Shown piece after piece: positions 22,818 through 30,571 of a DNA stretch of 36,797 nt (the first letter of the stretch is position 1; each line of letters opens with the position of its first letter). The position numbers were made by a program, and so were the translations under genes. The notes beneath the pieces were generated by a model. That model saw only the letters and a list, made by a program, of their open reading frames with translations, did not search any database and was not told where the DNA came from. The DNA is from an uncultured bacterium (GTDB lineage Bacteria; Bacillota_I; Bacilli_A; RFN20; CAG-826), in assembly GCA_949297305.1 (NCBI GenBank), contig CASFSG010000031.1, positions 1-36,797 of the forward strand, given 5' to 3'.

Positions 22818-25198
22818 TGTCTTAAAGCCACCCCAATCTTTTTTAAAGCTTGATACATTTTTTCTTCGATTAAGGAAAGATCTTTTTCATCTAACGTCTT
22901 ATTCATCGAAGCATATTGAATCGATATTGCTAGGGAATATTGATTGGTGAATTTGTCGTCGTGATAGATGTCGAAAACATTGATTTCGCGAATGATTGTC
23001 CGATCAATTTTATTGATGAGGTTATAAATATCGTTATAGGTAATATTGCTAGGAACCATAAAAGCGTAATCGCGATTAACACTGGGGTATTTATTTAATT
23101 CAATCGCTTTTAATGAATTGACTTTAGCCATCTTTAATAAAGATAAATTAGCCTCTAATAAAACAAGAGGAGTCTTTTCAAAAAAGCCAAATTCTTTTTT
23201 TCTTAATTCGTTCATTTCACCGATGATAGCAAATAATTTGTTATCTAAATAGACATAGGCACTACGATAGGGATGAAAATATAGATCATCGCTAGCAAAT
23301 GGTAGATATTTAATTCGCGTCATAGCAATTCCTAAGGTAGTCAAATAACCTTCTAAAAGACCTTTCGCGTCATAAAAAGAATAATTTTCTTCTTTTAATA
23401 GACCTTGAATTTCTCTTTTGCCATATAAAAGAATCGCTAAATGACTTTCCTTAAAATTATCGATATTATAAATGTCGCTAACTTCATAAATTTTTGCGCT
23501 TGAATAATTATGTCGATAATTATAGGAAGCGACATTTATTAATGAAATTAAAAGATTTTGACGAACATAGAGACGATCCTCGGTTAAAGGATTAAGAATC
23601 TTAGGCGCATCTAATTTGTTCAAATAGTTATATAAGTCTTTCTCTTTCGCACTAATAAGGGTGTAGGTCAACACTTCATCGAGTCCGACATTGTTAAAGT
23701 GATGACGCGTTTTTTGATTAAAAGCACTATCTAAATGAAGAAAGCCGCGACAAGAAGGTGTAACAGGCAATTTTGATTTAATAAAATCAAAACCAGCGAT
23801 GCGAATAACTTCTTCAGCTAAATCGCATTCTTCTTTAAGATCGATTCGCCATAAAGGAATAAGAGCCATTTGATTATTAACTTCAATATAATCGCGTTTT
23901 AAATAATTGTTAATTTCTTCAATAGTAAAATTAGTGTTTAATAAATTGTTAATATTTTGGTAAGAGAAAGGTATTTCTAAATTATCGTGTTTTACTACAT
24001 CGTAATTATGGATTTGATAAATCTCGTTGGTTTTACATAATTCTTGCACTAGCTTAGCGATGACATCTAAAACAAATTCAGCTTGATGCGGATTGATACC
24101 TTTAATAAAGCGTTGACTCGAATCGCTATTTAAACCAAGACGAATAGTCGTATGGCGAATTGAAGCATGGAAGAAATTTGCAGCTTCAATCGCGATATTT
24201 TTTGTCTTTTCATCAATCGCGCATTTTAATGAACCAAAAACACCACCTAGACACATAACCTCGTTATTATTAGTAACGCAGATATCGCCTTCTTTAATTT
24301 CGTAGGTTTTTTCATCTAATCCGACAAAAGAAGTATTTAAATCATCTTTAACTACCAATTCTTTTCCGTTTAGTTTATCAACATCGTACATGTGAATTGG
24401 TTGACCGGTCAAAAGCATGACATAATTGCCAATATCGACAATATTATTAATCGCGCGTATCCCCATCGCATTAAGAGCAAAACGCAATGAATTAGGTGAA
24501 GGAGCAATATGGACATTTTTAATCATCGAAATGGCAAATTGCGGGCATTTATCTGTTAAGCTCTTCACCACAAAGTCATCTTCTAAACGATCGATGGGTA
24601 CTAGTTTAAACTCTTTTAAAGGTCGATTAAATAAAGTTCCTAATTCCTTTGCAACATTAATTAAAGAATAAAGGTCGCTTCGATTAGCAAGTAGTTCCAG
24701 ATCTAAGATTGTATGTTTTAAATGTAAATATTCTAAGACATTATCAATGCCAATAGGTGTCTCATCTGGTAAGATTTCAATTCCGTTAATTTCTTCTTCG
24801 CTCAAATATTTAGCATCGATGCCTAACTCCATTAAAGAACAGAGCATACCTTCAGAAAGATGTCCGCGAATTTGACCTTTTTTAATTGTTAAATCCTTCA
24901 AGATAGCGCCTTCTTTAGCGACGATAACTTTTTTATTAACTGCGACATTTTTAGCACCACAAACAATATGTAAAACACCGATTTGATTGCCGCAATTAAC
25001 TTCGCATAAATGTAGATGATCGCTATCCTCCATCATCTCTACCTTAGTAACTTGTCCAACAGTTAAATTCGTTCCAATAGCGAATTCTTCAATCGCTTCG
25101 ACTTTTACACCAGCGAAAGTTAACTTATTAGCAATTTCTACGGGCGAAAGATCGCTGATATCAATTAAATTATTTAAAACTTGTAAAGATACTTTCAT
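22814..25198 (-). CDS. pheT: phenylalanyl-tRNA synthetase beta subunit
   Basis: PheT is the large subunit of the alpha2-beta2 enzyme that charges tRNA-Phe and also edits Tyr-tRNA-Phe. The 794-aa protein shows the N-terminal tRNA-binding OB domain (TNLTVGQVTKVEMMEDSDHLHLCEVNCG), the B3/B4 editing core (ANRSDLYSLINVAKELG; NIVDIGNYVMLLTGQPIHMYD), the B5 DNA-binding-like domain, and a C-terminal FDX-ACB domain (YPSVNRDYAFMVPSNITYNDIYNLI). Full length. It starts 3 bp after pheS. Confidence 0.98.
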   Translation of the reverse strand: MKVSLQVLNNLIDISDLSPVEIANKLTFAGVKVEAIEEFAIGTNLTVGQVTKVEMMEDSDHLHLCEVNCGNQIGVLHIVCGAKNVAVNKKVIVAKEGAILKDLTIKKGQIRGHLSEGMLCSLMELGIDAKYLSEEEINGIEILPDETPIGIDNVLEYLHLKHTILDLELLANRSDLYSLINVAKELGTLFNRPLKEFKLVPIDRLEDDFVVKSLTDKCPQFAISMIKNVHIAPSPNSLRFALNAMGIRAINNIVDIGNYVMLLTGQPIHMYDVDKLNGKELVVKDDLNTSFVGLDEKTYEIKEGDICVTNNNEVMCLGGVFGSLKCAIDEKTKNIAIEAANFFHASIRHTTIRLGLNSDSSQRFIKGINPHQAEFVLDVIAKLVQELCKTNEIYQIHNYDVVKHDNLEIPFSYQNINNLLNTNFTIEEINNYLKRDYIEVNNQMALIPLWRIDLKEECDLAEEVIRIAGFDFIKSKLPVTPSCRGFLHLDSAFNQKTRHHFNNVGLDEVLTYTLISAKEKDLYNYLNKLDAPKILNPLTEDRLYVRQNLLISLINVASYNYRHNYSSAKIYEVSDIYNIDNFKESHLAILLYGKREIQGLLKEENYSFYDAKGLLEGYLTTLGIAMTRIKYLPFASDDLYFHPYRSAYVYLDNKLFAIIGEMNELRKKEFGFFEKTPLVLLEANLSLLKMAKVNSLKAIELNKYPSVNRDYAFMVPSNITYNDIYNLINKIDRTIIREINVFDIYHDDKFTNQYSLAISIQYASMNKTLDEKDLSLIEEKMYQALKKIGVALRQ

Positions 25199-25201
25199 AA
25201 A

Positions 25202-26245
25202 TTATCTCTCCTTATAAAAATTACTAAATAATCTCAGATCGTTTTGATAAATATCACGAATATCGCTAATACCGTATTTGAGCATAGCGACGCGATCGAT
25301 GCCGACCCCAAAAGCAAAACCACTATATTCTTTTGGATCATAGCCGGACATCATTAAGACATTTGGATGAACCATTCCAGCCCCTAATATTTCTATATAG
25401 CCACTATTCTTACATAATGAACAGCCCTTACCCAAACAATGCGCGCAACTAATATCAACCTCGACACTTGGTTCAGTAAAGGGGAAATATGATCCGCGCA
25501 GACGGATTTCTCTTTTTTCGCCAAAAACAGCTTTTAGAAAGGTTTCAAGCGTTCCTTTTAAGTCCGCTAATGAGATGTTATGACCAACGACTAATCCTTC
25601 GATTTGCATAAATTGATGTGAATGAGTCGCATCATCGTCATCGCGGCGATAACATTTTCCAGGGCACACGACCTTAAACGCTTCGCCTTTTTTAGCATCC
25701 ATCATCCGCGCTTGAGCAGGCGAAGTATGAGTCTTAAGTAATAAAGAAGGATTAAAATAAAAAGAATCTTGCATTTCTCGCGCTGGATGATCGCTAGGAA
25801 TATTCATTCTTTCAAAATTGTAATAATCAGATTCAATATCAGGGCCCTCATAAACTTCATAACCCATATTAACGAAGATGTTTAAGATTTCATCTTCAAC
25901 TTTTCTTAAAGGATTAATCCTCCCTACTTGGTAATTAACTCCCGGCAAAGATAAGTCGATTTTTTCCTTTAAAAGACGTTTATTGTATGAGGCAAAAAAT
26001 AATTCATCGTGTTTATTTTTATAGGCTCGATCAATTTCTTGACGCGCTTGATTAATTTTTTCGCCAAAAATAGCTTTTTCATCATTATTTAAATCTTTAA
26101 AATAACGCGACAAAGATGCAAGTTTAGATTTCTTCGATAAATAAACTTCACGAAAATTCTTTAAAGCGTTTTCATCTTTTACTTCATTAAGTAAAGTGAG
26201 CATTTCTTCTTTAATAGCAGCAAGTTCAAGTAAAATTTGTTCCAT
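25202..26245 (-). CDS. pheS: phenylalanyl-tRNA synthetase alpha subunit
   Basis: PheS carries the class II active site. The 347-aa protein has an N-terminal coiled coil (1-85), the motif-2-type FKVVCPGKCYRRDDDDATHSHQFMQIEGLVVG, HTSPAQARMM, a small Cys cluster (CAHCLGKGCSLCKNSGYIEI, as in many bacterial PheS), and motif 3 GFAFGVGIDRVAMLKYGI. The ATG has an AGGAGG site 6 nt upstream. It is controlled by the upstream T-box leader. Confidence 0.98.
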   Translation of the reverse strand: MEQILLELAAIKEEMLTLLNEVKDENALKNFREVYLSKKSKLASLSRYFKDLNNDEKAIFGEKINQARQEIDRAYKNKHDELFFASYNKRLLKEKIDLSLPGVNYQVGRINPLRKVEDEILNIFVNMGYEVYEGPDIESDYYNFERMNIPSDHPAREMQDSFYFNPSLLLKTHTSPAQARMMDAKKGEAFKVVCPGKCYRRDDDDATHSHQFMQIEGLVVGHNISLADLKGTLETFLKAVFGEKREIRLRGSYFPFTEPSVEVDISCAHCLGKGCSLCKNSGYIEILGAGMVHPNVLMMSGYDPKEYSGFAFGVGIDRVAMLKYGISDIRDIYQNDLRLFSNFYKER

Positions 26246-26262
26246 ATTTGCCTCCTAAAAAT

Positions 26263-26464
26263 AAAAAAGTGGAACTAAGGAACGAAAAGATCCGTGGTAC
26301 CATCCTTATTCGTTATAATAAATAACGCTCTCAATTGTCTTAACGCGACTAACGGAATAAATCAGGCTCAAAGGTGAATTCGTTTGTCCGTCTATAAGTG
26401 CGTTTCACTATCGACACTCTCCCTAAATAAACTTGTTGCAAACTACTATTTCTTTTTCTTCGCC
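26263..26464 (-). ncRNA. T-box riboswitch controlling pheS-pheT
   Basis: The leader on the minus strand ends with the T-box core AAGGATGGTACCACGG (around 26290-26306, canonical TGGNACC), inside an antiterminator formed by AACGAA/TTCGTT plus AAGGAT/ATCTTT. A competing terminator pairs the 26291-26302 and 26270-26281 segments (with mismatches), followed by TTTTTT. Stem I is seen as GTCGATAGTG/CACTTATAGAC. A GAATTCACC segment after it offers TTC, a Phe codon followed by A, as the likely specifier. Uncharged tRNA-Phe would stabilise the antiterminator and turn on the operon. Exact specifier assignment is by eye. Confidence 0.93.
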
Positions 26465-26470
26465 TCGTTT

Positions 26471-26500
26471 ATTATAAACAAAAACTAAGGTAGTTTTCAA
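26471..26500 (-). promoter_or_regulatory. promoter for the T-box-pheST transcript
   Basis: Minus-strand TTGAAA (26495-26500), 18-bp spacer, TATAAT (26471-26476), just upstream of the T-box leader. Confidence 0.7.
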
Positions 26501-26595
26501 ATATTTATTAATAAATATTATCAATGAAATAAAATGATTAAAATAGTATTTTATTAGTGCTTTTTTAGTATATAATAAATTATTAATAATTTATT
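26500..26595. repeat. two long perfect AT palindromes between pheS and the ECF gene
   Basis: Positions 26500-26519 (AATATTTATTAATAAATATT) and 26574-26595 (22 bp) are perfect palindromes, both centred on ATTAAT-type sequence. The first touches the pheS -35 box and the second lies just upstream of the ECF-gene promoter. They might be regulator sites. The 392-bp gap between pheS and the ECF gene otherwise holds only the T-box leader and the two divergent promoters. Confidence 0.4.
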
Positions 26596-26602
26596 CAATT
26601 AT

Positions 26603-26630
26603 TTGATTTTACTAATTAAAGGACTATAAT
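26603..26630 (+). promoter_or_regulatory. promoter of the ECF gene, predicting a leaderless transcript
   Basis: TTGATT (26603-26608), 16-bp spacer, TATAAT (26625-26630). Only 7 bp separate the -10 from the ATG at 26638, so transcription should start at or next to the start codon. Confidence 0.65.
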
Positions 26631-26637
26631 TTAAGAG

Positions 26638-27135
26638 ATGAGTGAAAGAGAACTAATTAAAAAAATCACTTTAAGTGCAATATCTATCGTTTTAATTTAT
26701 TTCTTCACTGCTTTTATTAGTATCAAGATGCCTTTAGGAAGTGGTTATATTAATTTGGGTGATTCTTGCATTTTTTTATCATCGATAATCCTAGGACCAC
26801 TATTAGGTCCTCTCAGTGCAATTTTAGGTTCATTATTCGCCGATTTAACAAATGGTTACCCTTTCTTTATTCCTTTTACCATTCTCGCGAAAGGATTAGA
26901 AAGTTTAATATGTTGTTCTTTATATCCACGTTTAACAAAATTTAAAATTTTGAGTTTAATTTTAGGCTCACTAGCAATGATTTTAATATATTTTTTGTCT
27001 TATTATCTTTTATATGGCAATAGCGGATTAATTTCTAGTTTATTCGATCTAATTCAAGCTTTAGTAAATATTCCTTTAGGTTTAATATTTATAAAATTTT
27101 ATCGAGTTTATCAAAAGCACCACCATTCTTATTAG
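26638..27135 (+). CDS. ECF transporter S component, substrate unknown
   Basis: This is a 165-aa protein with five or six membrane helices. The segment GYINLGDSCIFLSSIILGPLLGPLSAILGSLFADLTNGYP matches the core of ECF-type vitamin transporter S components of the COG4684/Pfam ECF-S group, which bind a micronutrient outside and dock onto a shared energizing module (EcfA, EcfA', EcfT). It stands alone here, as expected for a group II S component using an EcfAAT encoded elsewhere. The substrate cannot be predicted, and no riboswitch is visible. The stop codon is 5 bp from that of the convergent patatin gene, and no terminator lies between. Confidence 0.85.
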   Translation: MSERELIKKITLSAISIVLIYFFTAFISIKMPLGSGYINLGDSCIFLSSIILGPLLGPLSAILGSLFADLTNGYPFFIPFTILAKGLESLICCSLYPRLTKFKILSLILGSLAMILIYFLSYYLLYGNSGLISSLFDLIQALVNIPLGLIFIKFYRVYQKHHHSY

Positions 27136-27140
27136 TTTTA

Positions 27141-28439
27141 TTAACGAGCGATAATATCTAATTCATCGAGGTGATGATAAAGTGTTTGACAAAGAGCTAA
27201 GATGATAGCGAGTTCAGGATAATCTTCAACATATTCCCATAAAAAATCGATGGAAAATTTTCTTTTTAAAGAAACTTTGATGTAATAGACGAAAGCCTTT
27301 TCGTTTTCTTCAAATTTATTAAAAATGCCTTTTTCAATTTTATAAAACTGTCGCATAACTTTTTCATCTTGAGCATATTCATCAATCGCTTCATAACAAA
27401 TTTTAATCAATTCTTTAAAATGATAGACTTTTAAATAGTCAATACTAGAAAAGTCTGCCATAATTTCAATCGCGCGGATAAAATAATCTAATTCCGATAA
27501 ACGTTGGCTATGTTTCCAAGCGAGAATTTGATCAATTTTTTTATAATGTCGCGTCGATTTTAAAATCAATAGATGAAAAAATTCATCAGCAATATCTTGA
27601 TATACATTGAGATTATCTTTATAGAAAGTATAAGCGAAACCAAGATATTTACCGAAAGCTTTTGCGGCATCATTATATCCTAAAATCATGTTATCGCGAA
27701 TTGAGGATTGAGTAAAATCCATCATATGTCCAATCGTATGCGAAGGTGAAATCTTTTTGACGAAGGGCAAATCTTGTAGCTCGCTCATTTGGGGGCTAGG
27801 AAAAGTATCGAGTAAAATAGCGACGATTTTAGTTGCCCCTAGTTCAATAGCAAAATCGATCGGCAAATTATTTTTAAATCCGCCATCGATATATTTTTTA
27901 CCTTTTATTTTTTCAATGGGAAAGATTGGATAGCAAGCGCTTGAGGCATGCAAAAAAGGTACGACATCTTCTTCGGGTATTTTCTTCATATTAATATCGA
28001 CTTCGCGCGTTGGAAAGTAAGTGCAAGTAACGATGCCAAAATCAATCGGTGAAGATTGAATTTTCTTAGGATCAATCGATTTTTTTACCAATTCTTTAAA
28101 GGGGGCGATATTCGCCCCATGATTTTTCGCGTAATTCTTTAAAAATCGCTGGATGCGAGAATATTTTTTTAAAGAAAAAAAGCCGCGGAAAAAATGTTCA
28201 TTGACATCGACACCATCGACCATTACCTGATCGACATCAATTCTTTTCCAAATATCAAGAGCCTTCTTATAATCATCTAAGACCATTAAAGCACCATTGA
28301 GCGCTCCTATCGAAGTACCAGTGACAATATCATAATGAAAATTGATTTCTTTTAAAAAGCGCCAGGCACCAACTTCAAAGGCGCCCATCGCCCCACCGCC
28401 ACAAAGAACAATACCAACTTTTTCCTTTTTATTGTCCAT
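27141..28439 (-). CDS. patatin-like phospholipase / acylhydrolase
   Basis: The 432-aa protein has all patatin elements: the oxyanion-hole loop CGGGAMGAF (13-21), the nucleophile elbow GTSIG (41-45, Ser43) and the catalytic Asp in IDGGFKNNLP (Asp185). This predicts a Ser-Asp lipid acyl hydrolase of the RssA/NTE-like bacterial group. No signal peptide is visible, so it is probably cytoplasmic or loosely membrane-bound. The C-terminal half (about 250-432) is helical and matches nothing I recognise. It overlaps the TrmH-like gene by 11 bp. Its substrate is unknown. Confidence 0.9.
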   Translation of the reverse strand: MDNKKEKVGIVLCGGGAMGAFEVGAWRFLKEINFHYDIVTGTSIGALNGALMVLDDYKKALDIWKRIDVDQVMVDGVDVNEHFFRGFFSLKKYSRIQRFLKNYAKNHGANIAPFKELVKKSIDPKKIQSSPIDFGIVTCTYFPTREVDINMKKIPEEDVVPFLHASSACYPIFPIEKIKGKKYIDGGFKNNLPIDFAIELGATKIVAILLDTFPSPQMSELQDLPFVKKISPSHTIGHMMDFTQSSIRDNMILGYNDAAKAFGKYLGFAYTFYKDNLNVYQDIADEFFHLLILKSTRHYKKIDQILAWKHSQRLSELDYFIRAIEIMADFSSIDYLKVYHFKELIKICYEAIDEYAQDEKVMRQFYKIEKGIFNKFEENEKAFVYYIKVSLKRKFSIDFLWEYVEDYPELAIILALCQTLYHHLDELDIIAR

Positions 28440-29181
28440 ACTTATCTAAATAATAATTATACAATATTATTCCTCCGGCCACCGCAACATTTAACGATTC
28501 AATCTCCTCGTTCATTTTGATTTTGATAATATCATCGCTAGATAAAAGCGCCTTTTTATTAACACCATGTCCCTCATTGCCTAAAATAATGATGTTATCT
28601 TGATCAAAGGTAAAATGATAATTATTTAAATATTGAGAATTTTTGCTTAAGGAAGTCGCAATTAAATGATATTTATCTCGATTGAGATATAGAAAACGAT
28701 AATCGTCATCGCAATATAGATTTAAATAAAATAATGCACCTTTAGAAGCTTGAATTGTTTTAAAGTTAAATGGTGAAACCGATCGAGAAGTATAAATGAC
28801 ATTTTCAATTTTAAAAGCAAGTGCTAAGCGTAATAAAGTGCCAAAATTGCCAGGATCTTGAATATCGTCTAAATATAAGATATCACCTGGTGAAAGATTC
28901 TTTAGCTCTTTTTTGACTAAAGCAACAATTTTAGCAGGTGTTTTATAAGATGATATTTTTTCAAGGATTTCGTTTGTGACAAGATATTGCTCAACATCAT
29001 CAGGTAGATTTAATTCGTTTAAAGTAAAAACCTTCAAGACTAAGTTTTTCTTTAAGGCCATTTTAAGTAAATCTTCACCTTCAATTAAAAAATAATCATG
29101 GTGAAAATTTCCTTTATTATTTTTTAATAAGGCAATTTCTTTAATTAATTCATTGCTACGCGAACTAACGATTTTCGTCAT
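28429..29181 (-). CDS. TrmH/SpoU-family RNA 2'-O-methyltransferase
   Basis: The 250-aa protein is a SPOUT methyltransferase of the RlmB/TrmH type. It has an N-terminal L30e-like substrate-binding domain (YFLIEGEDLLKMAL) and the three knot motifs: LDDIQDPGNFGTLLRLA (with the catalytic Asn/Arg-type residues), IIILGNEGHGV and IESLNVAVAGGIILYNY. It probably methylates a 23S rRNA or tRNA ribose, but the position is unknown. In many Bacilli such a gene (ysgA) lies near pheST, as here. It overlaps the metallopeptidase gene by 17 bp. Confidence 0.92.
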   Translation of the reverse strand: MTKIVSSRSNELIKEIALLKNNKGNFHHDYFLIEGEDLLKMALKKNLVLKVFTLNELNLPDDVEQYLVTNEILEKISSYKTPAKIVALVKKELKNLSPGDILYLDDIQDPGNFGTLLRLALAFKIENVIYTSRSVSPFNFKTIQASKGALFYLNLYCDDDYRFLYLNRDKYHLIATSLSKNSQYLNNYHFTFDQDNIIILGNEGHGVNKKALLSSDDIIKIKMNEEIESLNVAVAGGIILYNYYLDKYGQ

Positions 29182-29839
29182 AAAGATAATGACCCTTCTT
29201 TAAATATTTTTGCACATCATAATAAGAAGGAAAATATTTTAAAACAATTTGATAGAATTTTTTATTATGAGCATGAACGAATTCATGCGCGAGTTCATGG
29301 ACGATAACTGAATCAATAATTAACGGAGAATAATGCACTAAAGATAATTGGAATGATAAAGTCATCGTTTTTTGAGAATTAGAGCCAAAACGAGTTTTCA
29401 TATCGCGAATAGTAACCTTATATTTATTAGGAGGAATATTCATTAATAATGAGTAAAATTTAACTTTTTCTTTAAGATAATTAAGCAAGGTCTTCTTCAA
29501 ATATTTTTTTAATTCTTTCTCATCTTCAAAATAATAAAACGATTCACCACTACTAGAAAAAACATTTAATTCATATCTTTGACCAAATAGGTATAAATAT
29601 TGATTAGCAAAACTAAAAGGCATAATCTTCCCTTTTAAGTACCTATCAACAAAACGTGGCAATAAGATTTTGGCATATTTATTTATATCTATACTAGAAA
29701 AATATATCGGAACAGTTAAAAGCATAATATGATCTTTTTGGCGAACAGAAATATTTTTCACTCGCTTTTTAATAACGAGAAACTCATAGCAATTATTCCC
29801 GTAATAAAAATGGCTTAATTTATTTTTATCAATATCCAT
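29165..29839 (-). CDS. YgjP-like (DUF45/SprT-like) zinc metallopeptidase
   Basis: The 224-aa protein has HELAH (181-185) with a third histidine in HAHNKKF (His191), giving a probable zinc site, and the upstream block KTRFGSNSQKTMTLSFQL, which replaces the usual K-x-R-W-G-S-C-S. This is the DUF45/YgjP arrangement. The substrate is unknown. The ribosome-binding GGAG lies inside the preceding 41-aa ORF, whose stop overlaps this start by 11 bp, so translation is coupled. Confidence 0.85.
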   Translation of the reverse strand: MDIDKNKLSHFYYGNNCYEFLVIKKRVKNISVRQKDHIMLLTVPIYFSSIDINKYAKILLPRFVDRYLKGKIMPFSFANQYLYLFGQRYELNVFSSSGESFYYFEDEKELKKYLKKTLLNYLKEKVKFYSLLMNIPPNKYKVTIRDMKTRFGSNSQKTMTLSFQLSLVHYSPLIIDSVIVHELAHEFVHAHNKKFYQIVLKYFPSYYDVQKYLKKGHYLYDENR

Positions 29840-29954
29840 TATAAACTCCGTAGATGATAATTGTTAATAAAACGGCGACGACAAGAACCCCAATGAGAAT
29901 TGGACCTAAATAACTTAAATTAAATTTTTGTTTTGAATCTTTTTTCTTATCCAC
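29829..29954 (-). CDS. 41-aa single-span membrane protein, leads the metallopeptidase operon
   Basis: The ORF starts at GTG 29954 and ends at TGA 29829, overlapping the DUF45 gene by 11 bp. The product is a Lys-rich N-terminus (DKKKDSKQK) followed by one hydrophobic helix (about 16-37) and YNGY. There is no Shine-Dalgarno, but TATCAT (29962-29967) ends 7 bp before the GTG, so it may be leaderless. Its role could be structural or simply to couple translation of the next gene. No family recognised. Confidence 0.55.
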   Translation of the reverse strand: MDKKKDSKQKFNLSYLGPILIGVLVVAVLLTIIIYGVYNGY

Positions 29955-29968
29955 TTTTAAAATGATAA

Positions 29969-29986
29969 CATAGAAATATTTCTATG
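29969..29986. promoter_or_regulatory. 18-bp perfect palindrome in divergent promoter region
   Basis: CATAGAAATATTTCTATG, between the divergent 41-aa ORF and the TudS-like gene. It lies in the -35/-10 spacer of the minus-strand promoter, where a dimeric repressor could act. Confidence 0.45.
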
Positions 29987-30018
29987 GATTAAATTATCTT
30001 TGTTTTTATCTTTTTTTG

Positions 30019-30047
30019 TTTAATTATCACCGTAAAAACAATATAAT
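30019..30047 (+). promoter_or_regulatory. promoter of the TudS-like gene, very short leader
   Basis: TTTAAT (30019-30024), 17-bp spacer, TATAAT (30042-30047). The ATG at 30057 is 9 bp past the -10, leaving a leader of about 2-3 nt and no Shine-Dalgarno. Confidence 0.55.
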
Positions 30048-30056
30048 CTTTTTGTT

Positions 30057-30497
30057 ATGAAAAAGATTTTAGTTAGCGCTTGTCTATTAGGTGACAATGT
30101 TAAATATAATGGCGGGAACAATTATCTAACATCTATTGAAAAACTCAAAGAAAGCTATGATATTATCCCCTTTTGCCCAGAAGTTGAAGGAGGCCTAAAA
30201 ACACCTCGAGTCCCCGCGGAAAGAAATGGTCATAAAGTAATCAATAAGTTAGGAAGCGATGTCACAAAAGAATATCGTCTCGGCGCAAGTAAATGCCTCA
30301 ACATCTGTAAAGCCTTAGGAATTAAAAAAGTCCTTTTAAAAGAAAAAAGTCCTTCTTGTGGAAAATATTTTACCTATGATGGTTCCTTTACTAATACTTT
30401 AATTAAAAGGATGGGAGTTACGAGCAAATTATTACATGAAAACAACATCGAAATCTATTCTGAAGATGAAATCGATTTACTCTTAGAAAGTAAATAA
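30057..30497 (+). CDS. DUF523 protein, TudS-like [4Fe-4S] desulfurase
   Basis: The 146-aa protein begins KKILVSACLLGDNVKYNGGNN, the DUF523 opening. Conserved cysteines C9, C40 (PFCPEVEGG) and C101 (SPSCG) match the three iron-sulfur ligands of TudS, an enzyme that removes sulfur from 2-thiouracil. The E in PEVEGG may be the catalytic Glu. So it probably salvages or detoxifies thiolated pyrimidines, though other DUF523 activities are possible. It is a single-gene unit. Confidence 0.88.
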   Translation: MKKILVSACLLGDNVKYNGGNNYLTSIEKLKESYDIIPFCPEVEGGLKTPRVPAERNGHKVINKLGSDVTKEYRLGASKCLNICKALGIKKVLLKEKSPSCGKYFTYDGSFTNTLIKRMGVTSKLLHENNIEIYSEDEIDLLLESK

Positions 30498-30539
30498 AGA
30501 AATTATTAAAAAGGTATTTTATTAGAAATAAAATTCCAC

Positions 30540-30545
30540 TATAAT
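30540..30545 (+). promoter_or_regulatory. -10 box of the 201-aa membrane protein gene
   Basis: TATAAT at 30540-30545 with a poor -35 (TTTTAT) 17 bp upstream. ATTTTATT-AGA-AATAAAAT (30516-30534) forms an inverted repeat in the spacer, as at the 3,012 gene. An AAAGGA ribosome-binding site follows. Confidence 0.5.
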
Positions 30546-30571
30546 ATTTACATAAAGAAAGGAAAATAATT

